From assembly GCA_029204225.1 (NCBI GenBank), contig CM055102.1, positions 29,609,632 to 29,673,631 on the forward strand: DNA of 64,000 bases, read 5' to 3'. Below are positions 11,005-20,900 of the stretch, one piece after another. The DNA comes from Diphasiastrum complanatum (lineage: Eukaryota > Streptophyta > Lycopodiopsida > Lycopodiales > Lycopodiaceae). Below the pieces are notes generated by a model. That model had not been told where the DNA came from, made no database searches, and saw only the letters and a list, made by a program, of their open reading frames with translations. The translations under genes and the position numbers were made by a program. Positions within the stretch are counted from its first letter, which is position 1. Each line of letters starts with the position of its first letter.

Positions 11005-11269
11005 TGTTAGAAATCAATGATAAACTTCATTGTTACCGTTTACGATGTACATTAATGTTGACAGTTGTTACCAGCTATAATTAGTTGTAGGCTAGTCTAT
11101 TAGTCTACTCGTAGGTTTTCTCTCTCTTTCAGGGTTCAGAGTTTATATGTACATTTTATATTCAGTATGATAGTAGTGTGATAGAGTGATATTGTGTGTT
11201 CTTCTTCCGCCTCCCTACTTGGTGATTGCTTATGGTGAATGTTTGATGTTGCATATCTGATTCTTGACA
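11005..11269 (+). repeat. Copia LTR, family B, 265 bp (5' LTR)
   Basis: It starts TGTTAGAAATCAATG, ends GATTCTTGACA, and is followed immediately by a tRNA-Met type primer-binding site, so it is a 5' LTR in plus orientation. It is the inverted counterpart of 7450-7714. It inserted into or joined with the gypsy gag at 10180-11004. Confidence 0.92.
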
Positions 11270-11281
11270 TGGTATCAGAGC
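11270..11281 (+). other. Primer-binding site, initiator tRNA-Met type
   Basis: TGGTATCAGAGC directly follows the CA end of the LTR at 11269. This is the standard copia primer-binding site complementary to the 3' end of plant initiator tRNA-Met. Confidence 0.9.
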
Positions 11282-12090
11282 TACGATAGTCCTGTGTGCC
11301 TGATCAGTGGATACAGCTTGTCACAGGCTCTGCAACGAAGTAAGAAAGTCCTTCACGGGAGGTGAAAGCTTTGAGAGACAAAAACGGCTGGAAGAAATCC
11401 TTCTTGATGTATTTTGCAGGTTTTGGAGCTCACAGTTATTAGTGGAGAATGAAGACATAGTCCCAGAGGCATCGAAAAGGCTAGGGCAGCATCAGACAGA
11501 TTGAAAATCTGTTGAGTGGGAAAAGTTTTACAATATTTTTTTAATCTTTGTGAAAAGTGTCATTTGTTAGAGAGTTGTGTCAAGAAATCTCTCATTTGTT
11601 TGTTTAGGGTACTGCAAATCACAACAGACAATGTCTAGAAATCTAAGCAAAGAGGAGGAGGTGTAGCCGCCGCGCCGAAGTAGGGAATCTAAAATATTCT
11701 CTCTGAAAGTTCTTATATTCTCTCCTTTTTTTTCCGTACCAATATCGGATCCAACGCTAGCTGAAGAGAAACCCAAGTAGTTGTACATCTGCGCTCCAGT
11801 CCGATATTGCATGTTCGTACCGATATCGGATCCAAGCGCATGAGCTAAAGAGAATTCCGAGCAATTGTACATTTGCGCTCCAGTCCGATATCGCATGCTC
11901 CAATATCGGATCCACACGCACAAGTTAAAGAGGATCCTGAATAGTCGTACTTCCGCGCTCCATTCCGATATCAGGTGTATAACCAAAAAAAAAAAAATAT
12001 TAATACAGTTCTGTGGCGTGATAAAATTTGGAGACTAAGTTGTGTGCTCAGACTGAGCCATTTTTGTGATCCGAACTTGTCTATCCAGTA
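11282..12090 (+). other. Copia untranslated leader between PBS and gag
   Basis: This is leader sequence between the primer-binding site and the gag ATG at 12091. It has no convincing reading frame. It contains three ~80-bp tandem units (listed separately), a poly-T tract near 11525 and an A-rich run near 11986. A copia leader is normally much shorter, so repeat expansion or an insertion has lengthened it. Confidence 0.6.
11736..11976. repeat. Three ~80-bp tandem repeats bounded by TCGGATC/CCGATAT motifs
   Basis: The units start near 11736, 11817 and 11897. Each opens with (c)aatatcggatccaa/c, carries gcgctcca(g/t)tccgatat near its end, and so contains an inverted pair of atatcgga/tccgatat. 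The copies differ by substitutions and small indels. The reading frame through them on the minus strand is a by-product of the repeats, not a gene. Confidence 0.8.
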
Positions 12091-12227
12091 ATGGCAACTC
12101 TAAGCAAGAGTGTCCTCGATGAGTCAAGCAAATTGGAAGGAGCCGGCAACTATGCAGTTTGGAAATTCAAACTGAAGAACATTTTGATGGAAAAAGAGCT
12201 ATGGGAGATCGTGGCAGGTGCAGTTGG
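12091..12227 (+). pseudogene. Ty1/copia gag N-terminus, truncated
   Basis: The ATG at 12091 opens a frame with the family start MATLSKSVLDESSKLEG, NYAVWKFKLKNIL and EKELWEIVAG, the conserved copia Gag N-terminus (UBN2/DUF4219 type). It is cut after about 46 codons where a minus-strand family A LTR begins. It belongs to the element whose LTR and PBS are at 11005-11281. Confidence 0.85.
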
Positions 12228-12498
12228 TCGCATTTTTCACAAAACCATTTTAGTGTCTCGGCCTTTGGGCTTTTGAGATATGAATAGTGTCACATTTCTC
12301 ACAAAAATACTTTGGTGCTCGGTTGTTCGGAAAGTTAAGTAGGACACTTTGTCGAAGTCTTTGCATTTTTTGGATTTTTCGAAAAATGCGAACTGTGTGA
12401 AAAATAGATAATTTTTGCAGACTGTTTGGAGAGAGTGATTTACTTAAGTGAATAGGAGGGCAGTTACAATGAGTAGGAGAAAGATTAATCTCCAACAA
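12228..12498 (-). repeat. Copia LTR family A fragment, minus strand
   Basis: The minus strand starts TGTTGGAGATTAATC at 12498 and matches 744 onward (tctcctactcatt, acttaagtaaatcactctc, gagcaccaaagtattttt, tgacactattcatat). It is truncated at 12228 inside the U3-like half and separates a plus-strand gag start from the following fragments. Confidence 0.85.
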
Positions 12499-12548
12499 TA
12501 TCCTCCTCGATAACTCCATTGAGGAATGTTGTTTGTACATCCATCTGG
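12499..12548 (-). pseudogene. Copia RT sliver, minus strand
   Basis: The minus strand of this 50-bp piece reads QMDVQTTFLNGVIEED, the conserved (L/V)DV(K/Q)TAFLNG motif of copia RT. In a normal minus-strand element an LTR would not follow the middle of RT at 12498, so this is a rearrangement joint. Confidence 0.75.
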
Positions 12549-13135
12549 TGTACCTCAAGTCGATATTGGAGATCTATGAGAATTCCCTTGAGATGAACCT
12601 ATGGCACAAGAGACTATGCCACATGAACTCAATGACATTGTATCAAGCAAGCCAACATGGAGCTATCACAGGGGTAAGCATCTCGAATGGAACCAATTCG
12701 ACTAGCTGTGATGCGTGCATGAAGGGGAAGGTGTCTCGAACTCCATTCACCAGAGACTCTTACAGAACAACAAAGATTTTGGAGCTCGTACACTCGGACA
12801 TCTATGGACCTTTCAATGTGATCTTAGTAGGAGGCTCAAAATACTATATTACCTTCATTGACGACTACAGTAAGTTCATCCGAGTCTACTTCATACACAA
12901 CAAATCAGATGCACTCGACAAGTTCACAGAATATGTGAACTGGACAGAAAGATGCATAGGAAACAAGGTGAAGCAAATCAGAACAAATCATGTTGAGAGT
13001 ACATCTCGAACCGATTCACTGATTTCTACAGTGATCGAGGAATCCTTCACAGAAGGACTACATCCTATACACCGCAACACAATGGTGTTGCTGAAAGAAA
13101 GAACAAGACTCTCACGTAAGCCGCAAGGTGCATGA
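12549..13135 (+). pseudogene. Ty1/copia pre-integrase and integrase N-terminal half
   Basis: Reading plus from about 12594 gives the H-H-C-C zinc region (LWHKRLCHMN ... CDACMKGKVSRTPF), the core start LELVHSDIYGP with the first catalytic Asp, then YYITFIDDYSKF and KSDALDKFTEYVN. The second Asp region is degraded (KQIRTNHV where KALRSDxGGE is expected) and the frame decays by 13135. The same pre-integrase subfamily (RRLCHMNSMALYQAS) occurs on the minus strand at 51500-51900. Confidence 0.87.
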
Positions 13136-13806
13136 TGGCCTATTCAAAGGCACCAAGAGTGCTAAAAACCAAAAAAGAAAGAAAACTCATTTTAATGCTC
13201 AAACTCACCTACGAGTGACACCTTAGCTTTTAGCAAATCGTTAATATGTTGTCGCGACAAAGCTAACAAAGGAAAGTATGATGTTCACATATTAAGAGCT
13301 CAGTATGATGAGTGGCCTCTTGCATGAACATTGAACAAAGTGTATTTGAAGTAAGCTTCTATTTCCTTGCATAGAGGCTTAGGCTCAAAGAGATTGCAGA
13401 CCCAAGCAGGCCTCTTGTGATCTTCTACGATCACTTTGTTTCTATTGTATTGTCTTTTAACACCAAAACTTTGATGGTGGAATAAAACTAACATATAGAT
13501 GATGTCCATCAAATAGCATCTTCTTTTGGCCTTTTTTTTTTTGGTGGGTCCAAGAGTCAAAACTCTGAAAAAATGAAAGGACATGTATTAGGATGTTCAG
13601 ATATTGCATTTTGGACCCTTTTGGGTGACTCATGACTTAGCCTTATCACCATCCCACTTACGTAGCATCATCATGATCATCAGGTCAAAGATTAAATAGA
13701 ATATAGTTTCTTTTTGCATCATCTAATTCTAGAGACATGAAATTTTAGTTTTTTAAGTCTTTTAAATAAATGAACGTGAAGCCTTCTTTTTCATTGTACA
13801 CCACTT
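13136..13806. other. No gene recognised
   Basis: AT-rich DNA with a poly-T tract near 13545. 13185-13275 shares short phrases (taatgctcaa, gcgacaaagctaacaa) with 36045-36140 and may be a worn repeat. The 94-codon minus-strand frame at 13300-13584 has no recognisable motif. Confidence 0.5.
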
Positions 13807-13822
13807 CATTATTTGAGTTTTA

Positions 13823-13907
13823 CCCAACGGGGTTGGCTCAACTGGTTAGCTTGGCATCCAAAGTTTCTTTGGTCCCAGGTTCGAGCCTCCCCTTGGAAAC
13901 CAAGAAG
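13823..13907 (+). mobile_element. tRNA-like mini-retroposon (SINE-like), 85 bp
   Basis: It contains an A-box-like TGGCTCAACTGG (about 13834-13845) and a B-box-like GGTTCGAGCCT (about 13878-13888), roughly 32 bp apart, as in the internal RNA polymerase III promoter of tRNAs and tRNA-derived SINEs. It is flanked by a perfect 16-bp direct repeat, CATTATTTGAGTTTTA, at 13807-13822 and 13908-13923, the mark of target-primed retroposition. There is no A-tail; the 3' end is aaaccaagaag. It could be a tRNA pseudogene rather than a SINE family member. Confidence 0.75.
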
Positions 13908-13923
13908 CATTATTTGAGTTTTA

Positions 13924-14530
13924 GAATGTTCTAAAATAGTTAACTTTCTAGGTATCTTTTCAACCAGGCCAACTAAACAAAACTTGGTGCTTTGTCTCTC
14001 AAGTTAAACCATGAGCACGAGGAGTATTTGGGGTTTAGTATGTTGACAGTAAAATAGAAAACTTTCACGTCGAGAGCAAAATATCTGATGTGAGATTGAT
14101 TCGCCCATACATGCAACAACCCACTTTTATTAGACATCAAACCTTACTATTTCAGCCTGGTATGGAATTTAACTTTTTAGTTTGACTTTTGATTAACACT
14201 TTGCTAAAAAAAAATCGAGCACTCCATGACAAGTAGGCCTTGGACACATGCATTACCCGTTGAAAATTCCTAAGCATGGAGTGTGGAATCTTGGATGCCT
14301 TGATGTTATATTGACCTGAGGTGGACTTGGGGTGGTGGGGAAGGGTAGGGGATAGATACTCTTGATCAGGTTTTGTTTTTACCTCTTTCCCTCTCTTGTT
14401 GGAGGTTGAAGGGAGGGCTAGATTATGGATAGGCTGAAGGGAGGGCCGAGTTATGGATAGGCCTACTGCCCCAAACATAGGGGCATAGGGCCAGTACTTT
14501 TATCTCTTTTCTCTCTCTCCCGCCTTTTCC
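13924..14530. other. Upstream region of the GIP1-like gene
   Basis: No coding sequence recognised. It holds a short direct duplication at about 14408-14460 (gaagggagggc(t/c)(a/g)...ttatggatagg, two copies) and becomes pyrimidine-rich toward 14500-14620, ahead of the presumed transcription start. Confidence 0.5.
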
Positions 14531-14537
14531 TTACCAT

Positions 14538-14546
14538 TATATATAT
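14538..14546 (+). promoter_or_regulatory. Candidate TATA box
   Basis: TATATATAT lies about 30-40 bp upstream of a CT-rich stretch (cctttctctcttctc, then a TTC microsatellite at about 14587-14606), a common plant promoter and 5' UTR layout, and 440 bp upstream of the start codon at 14988. The position is inferred from sequence only. Confidence 0.45.
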
Positions 14547-14987
14547 CCATCACATTAAACCCTTTCTCTCTTCTCGTTTTTCTTTTTCTTCTTCTTCTTC
14601 TTCTTCGTCTTCTCTCCTCTCCACGATCTTTTCTTTGACCTGGCTAGGGTTGTGTGATGCTGCTCCCTTCTCCGCGGTGGATCGAGCCTCAGCAGAGCTT
14701 CCAGTGCCTGGAAACAGGAGCGCGGAACCACTCATTGGCATAGCGTTTCTTCGGATTTCTCATTTTGTGTCTCCATTTTTGTGGGGATGATGATGTGGTT
14801 GTTAGGTTTCCTGAATCGTGCTAATCCATGTATGTAGGCCTGGGAAATCTGTGGTATCACAGCGGAAGGCTGCAGTAGCTTTGGTTTAGTTTAGGTTGAC
14901 AGCATCGGGGTATGCTGTAGTGGGCAAATAGCAGGGTTGTTGCTACTCCGCCACCTGTTCTGAGAGCTGCAGTGAGACGTTCCAGCG

Positions 14988-17900
14988 ATGAGCGGCAGCG
15001 GAGGCAGGAGTGTTGGCGGGGTAGCTCTGTCGCAGGCCATCCCCGGCATTTCACGCAAAGTGGTACAAAGCATAAAAGAGATATGTGGGAACCCTGATGA
15101 TGAGATCTATGCAATGCTGAAAGAATGTAACATGGACCCTAATCAGGCTGTGCAACGGCTGCTTAATCAAGGTTTGTTTACAAGTTTGTGACTGTTGTTG
15201 CTTTCACGCTGTGCAATTTCTTTCCGTTTCTCGTCAAAACAGCTTCTTTCACCTCGATCCACAAACTGTGAAATTTGAAGACATTCACCTCAAACTATTG
15301 ACAAGGCTTCATATTCTTACTTGCTGTAGTCTTGTACTTTGGACATTTTCGCGTTTGATCCCAGTAAGTTTAATCCGTGGGTGAAAAACTTGATTCAGTT
15401 TGTGTACCTTATCACCGTTTGGAACTCCCCAAGAGGCACTTGCAATAATTTTGATAATCCAGTGGGTCATACATATTTTAGCGGGACTAGTTATTTGTCT
15501 CTGCATGAAATATCTTACCCTCGCATTCATCCTAGAGTGTGCATATTCCGGTCTTTTTAGTTTAAGTTCTTCTTTATTGTAACTTCAGAATGATCTATCC
15601 GGGGCCCTAGGTATGTGCTTGACATGCTTTTTATTGAAGCTGCTGGTTATGTGTCCCCCAACCCTGCTCTACTGCACCCAAGTATGCTTTCTTTACTATG
15701 TAGCTGTTGCTATGCTGAACGTTTGCTTTGGCATTCTAAAATTCTGATTTTTGACAATTTTGTTGTTCGTGCTTAAGATCAAAATGTTAGGATATAGTGA
15801 CAATGATATACTTGTTTATGTCCTTATCGAAGGTTAAGTATCATGGTATTGCTGAATTCTCCTTAGATGGAATATGCCACTGAATTTTGAAGGTTTCTCT
15901 TCTCTTGCTTTTTGACTTCAAGCCATTGCTGGAATGTTTGGTTTACCAAACCTGTGAACAGTTTTTGAAAATGAATATGAACTTTATATGCATTCAAATT
16001 CACCCAGCTACTGAATAGTTAGTGTGAGCACGCTTGCACTCCACACTAATGCACGATTCAGTGTATAACTTGATAAAATGATCTGTATATAGTGTTTAGA
16101 CTTCACAAAGTTAGATGTATGCTGATTTGTATTTAGCCATATTATTGGCATTAACAGGAAGACTGTACTTTTTTCAATTTAAGCGTACTCTCTTTAGCTG
16201 AACAGAATTCTTCTGTATTTGCTTATATTAACAGCTGTTTTTAACAGCGCTGATCCAAGAGTGTTCAATGCAGATCCTTTTCTTGAAGTAAAACGAAAGA
16301 GAGACAAGAAAAAGGAGGTACGAGTAAACTGGATAGGAAAACATTTTATATGTCTCAACGTACAGGCTGCATCGTCATGTATTCTTTACACCATCAGATT
16401 TCAGATGCTGTGTTTCGGCTTTTTCTTATTAGCGCACATTGACATAAAATTTGTGATTGATTTCATGGAAGCTGTTTTGTTCACTGTCTGCAAACTTTTT
16501 CTAAAAACTGAGATATTCTCTCTATGGGACCATCGAAGTTTGAATATTCGTGAAAGTTTTAACCATATTAACCAAATTATCACAAGTTTTTGAGGTTTAC
16601 TGTAGTTATTCTTTTCCTAGTGTTTATAACCTTAGTTTGTAAAAACTCAAGTTGCATGATAAAACCAAATTTGTAAGCTTCTCTCACTATACGTTTGTCA
16701 GGAGAGAAGCTTACGAATTTGGTTTTATCATGCAACTTGAGTGTTTACTACCAGAATGTTAAAATGGACAAATGTAGTTCCATATGGCATTGCTCCTCTC
16801 ATGGAGGCGCAAGTTTTCTGAACTGGTAAAGCACTGAATTCATGCGATTGGTTTATGGTCTATAGTCTATTTTGAGAAAATCTATTGACTTTGAAACGTT
16901 CCTTATTTCATATGCAAGCAATTTAATTCTCACGCAAGATATGCGCGGCCTTTTTCAATCTCCTATAAGAAATCATTTTCTTGTTTTTTAGTTCTCTAGA
17001 TCCAGTTTTTGCATACAATCTGGCAGGTAGCTCAATTTGGTGTTCATGTTATGGATTTTGAAAGAGAATAACAAATTGATAGTGATGAATGCCATGTAAC
17101 CTCATGTTTGGGCGACAATGTTGTGTGCACCACATAAGGACAGTATCAATGTAAAACTACAAATTTATCACGACTTGGTACAAGAGTTTATCAGCATTTG
17201 GTACAAGAGGTTATGTTATGGTTTTGAAATGTTTTTGTGACCCACAATAATTAGGTCCAATAATTTTCGTCTTTCAAGCATGATGTCCGAGCTTCATGCC
17301 AACTTGTCAAGAAAAGTGTAGCATTCAAATATTCAAAGGAGGAAATTTGTAATGTGGTAATTTCATTTGACTACAATATTCAGCCTAGTTCAAATTCTTA
17401 ATTTTGCACGTTAATTCTTGTTTGATGCAAAATTTGAAATTTGATTCAAATATTTTAATCCACTTTTTTGAATACTGTACGTCATTTTGCTTGTAATTTA
17501 AATATGATGAATTTCCTCATCTATGTCTGTGAATAAGACCTGAGGGCACCAAAATAGTGTTTAAATATCGTGACTGATGGTAGATATGGTGAATCAGTGG
17601 TTATTAGGATGTTACCCGGGCACTAAAAGTTGGGTGCAATACTTCATGTGAAACGAGTAAGAACAAAATTTAGTGTATCGGTGGTAAGTTCATGAACTTA
17701 GGGCTATGAAACTTGAGTGGATGACTGAAATCGAGCTGGTCCTCTTGGCATTTGTGTGCACTGTGCATCAAGTCTTTGGACTGTGAACAAATTACACCCT
17801 ATAATGAATGTTCTTAACTATACACAAAATACTAGAGGTTTGATAACATTGCAATTTGCCGTGAAAATGGCTTTGGGTCTGAGCCAGAGATGAGTGAACT

Positions 17901-20900
17901 GAGATATATGCCAAAAGATGGCAGTCTGCGTGGTAACGAAAGATCAGTCTTGCATTTGGTCACCACTCTTTGAAGGGAGAATTTAGGTTGGGGAGCAACA
18001 TAAACAAACTATACAAGAACTTGAGCTTTCTTGAATAAGCCAAATATTGGGAATCTACTTAAAAAAATAACTAACACAGCATTTCAATATGCAAAGATTA
18101 TCATATAAGTATAATGTGTTAACACTAAAAATTTACATTTTCAAAGAGTTTTATTTTTTAGGAGCTCTATGCATGAAATGATTGCCTGTTTATAAGACTC
18201 ATCAATCAGCCATGTTTGATGGTGTTGTGCCCCCCCAGTATTACTAAAGAAGTTGAGTCTGAAAGGACCTTCATTCTTCCAGTTGCTTTTAGAGTGCTTG
18301 AGGTTTGCTCGGAGAGGGACTCTCTCTCCTCCCTAAGTTTTTCGCAAGAGGGTTTTAAATTACACTATTAATGTCCTACATAAAATGTTCGTTCACACAG
18401 CCTGTTTGAAGTTTGAAGCATTGTAGAACCTTCACACGTGTGGTACAAATGAATGTGTAGAAATGGGTTTGGCTGTACCTGTAATACCTCCATTTTAGCA
18501 AAATATTCATGCAAATATTTAAATTGTTTTAATATTTGCCAAGCTAAGTGAAAGATTTGATTGTTTTACGGTTTCGTCTGCTGAAAGTTAGTAATTGACC
18601 TTGGTACAGATCTGGATGTTGCTGGTAGCAGCTAAAGATGATACTTGATCAAGTACAACAACAAACATGGCAAATTACAATTGAATCAGACCTCATATTA
18701 AAAGACTATGAATTACTGATTGGAAATTGTTCATGATTATCCTATGTGTTTTCTTTGATGCACTTTTTACTTTTATGCCATCATTCTGAAATGTAGTGTC
18801 AAGATACCAGGTAACACAGAGTCCTTTAGTCTCAAGACACACTAGTCAGGGATTTGTTTTGCTAGAGCTACTGTATCTTTCTAAAATTTCCTACATGGGA
18901 AGAAGGGCATATTCCCCTTCATGGCAGGGGGCAGAGCGCATTTTGGCCCTTCTATTGGTGTCGTATGTAATGTTTCGTGGATGGTGTAGGTTCAGGTGAC
19001 TAACTACTCATTTAATGGTGTAGAAGTCGAGCAGCAAAGAACCAGCAGATAGTCGATCGAGGCCTGTTGCTGTTGGAGCTCCAAGAAGGGGTGGAAGAAA
19101 TGGTGTTGCCTCTGAACGTTCAGACAGACGAAGTTCTGTACCTGTTTACAATGCGAATGGTATGTTTTTCTATTTTCCTTTATCAGCAACATAAAAGTTT
19201 TTTGTCTTATGGCATGAATTCTTGCTACATTTACTTCCTGGTACTCTTTAATTTTGAACTCCTGTTACATTAATTTGATGTTTTGCATTAATTGGCGACT
19301 ATAATGTGAATTTGTTCTTAAACTTTGGCATTTAACCTTATTTTAGTTTGACTGTCAGCATTTATAGGTATAGTTCAATTGCTATTTAGTGCTAGTCTTT
19401 GTCGTGACTGAGTCTGGCCTTGACCTCTGGAGAAGTGTTATAACTCAGTACAATGGCTTTTCAAGTTTCTACAAATGTATGAAAGCTAATGTGGATGTAT
19501 TGTTGTGCATGTGACCTGCATCTAGTCTGATAAATTGAGTAGGATGTAGTAATGTTTGGTCCAAGCTATGCATGAGGTAGTAGATGGTTTAAGACTTTGT
19601 AGGTGGACCTCACAAGGTTGAAGATTTGCATGTCTTCTTTGCTATGTAGGTATTATCTCAGACATCACTTTTATATTTTACTAGTGGGTGTGATTTTGTT
19701 TACCACAGAGCCAGTCTTACTAAAAATTCTATGTTTATGTTAAAGGTCTTGGCATACTGCCTGTGTTATCGGTTAGGTTGTGTTCTTTGATGTGATGCTT
19801 ATAACCTGACTATTGTTCTTATTGTGCCCAAATCAAGAAGATTCTGGCAGCATTCGACCCTTGCAACCGGCCACAGCAGAAAATGGCACTCATTCAGCTG
19901 GAAAATCCCCTGCTTCAGCTGTTCTATCTTACAGTCAGCCTTCACCCAAAGCGATTTCAAGTTTTGTTGGGTAAGTATGCACTAAATGTGAGGTTTATTT
20001 TATGACAGGATACTTATCACTTCAGAAAAATGTAATGTGCGACGATATTTATTCAAAGATAAGGCAGGTCAGAAAGCTCTCTTTTTGTGGTGCAAGTTGG
20101 TCATGTACAGTTTTTCCATATGCTTTATTGGGTGATTGTTAGGCATAAAGTGTTCCCCGTGTTTTTAAGATACTTTTAAGATGCAATATATGCCTGTAGC
20201 ACAAGCTGTATGGAACAAAGGCTGGCGTTCTGGTTACCTCACGTAACCAATACAGCAGTTTGTGGATTGAGGTGCTTGGCATGTGTCTTTTTAGGGAGCT
20301 TTGTTGAGTTGCCAATTTCAAGAAAGGATATACCTCCGGAACAGAATAAGCAGTAAAAAGGAAATTTGAGGTTTTTGATTTAAGATTGAATTTGAAATGG
20401 ACTATCCTGATCTAGATCCTGATCTAGAGTACCCTATTACAAAGCTACATTCAGAATAATTAAGTATCAAAATTTATGAATTTTTATGCGACTGAAAATA
20501 GTCGTAAACTGATACTGAGAATAGTCGTGAACTGGCTGTGAGCCAATGCAATGTGGGGGGGCTTGCAGTGCTAGTTTTCAAAAGAATCTATAGAAAATTC
20601 TTTGTTAAACAAGTTTCAAGTACCTCGTTTCTTTGTATTTTTGATTATCCAAGAAGGGCACGCTCTTTGCGAACACTTACAAGAAGTATGCTGAGAGGAA
20701 TGTGTTTGATCCAAATCAGGTATTATAGATTTCATGCTAATGCGTTCAAATTAGAGCCCGTATTAGGGCCATCGTTTTCTCCTGCGACACTAGTATCCTT
20801 GAGACAAGCTTGAATTTTCACTCACATTAGTAGTTTGATTTTAAGTGACATTGTTCCATTACATTCTCTGCAAATGTTTATAAATTGTACAAAAGTCATC

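Noticed and set aside
11567..11986. 139-codon minus-strand frame with internal amino-acid repeats
   Set aside because: It simply translates the ~80-bp tandem DNA repeats of the copia leader; no family match and opposite to the element's sense.
12250..12558. 102-codon minus-strand frame
   Set aside because: It is a translation of the family A LTR and the adjoining RT sliver, not a separate gene.
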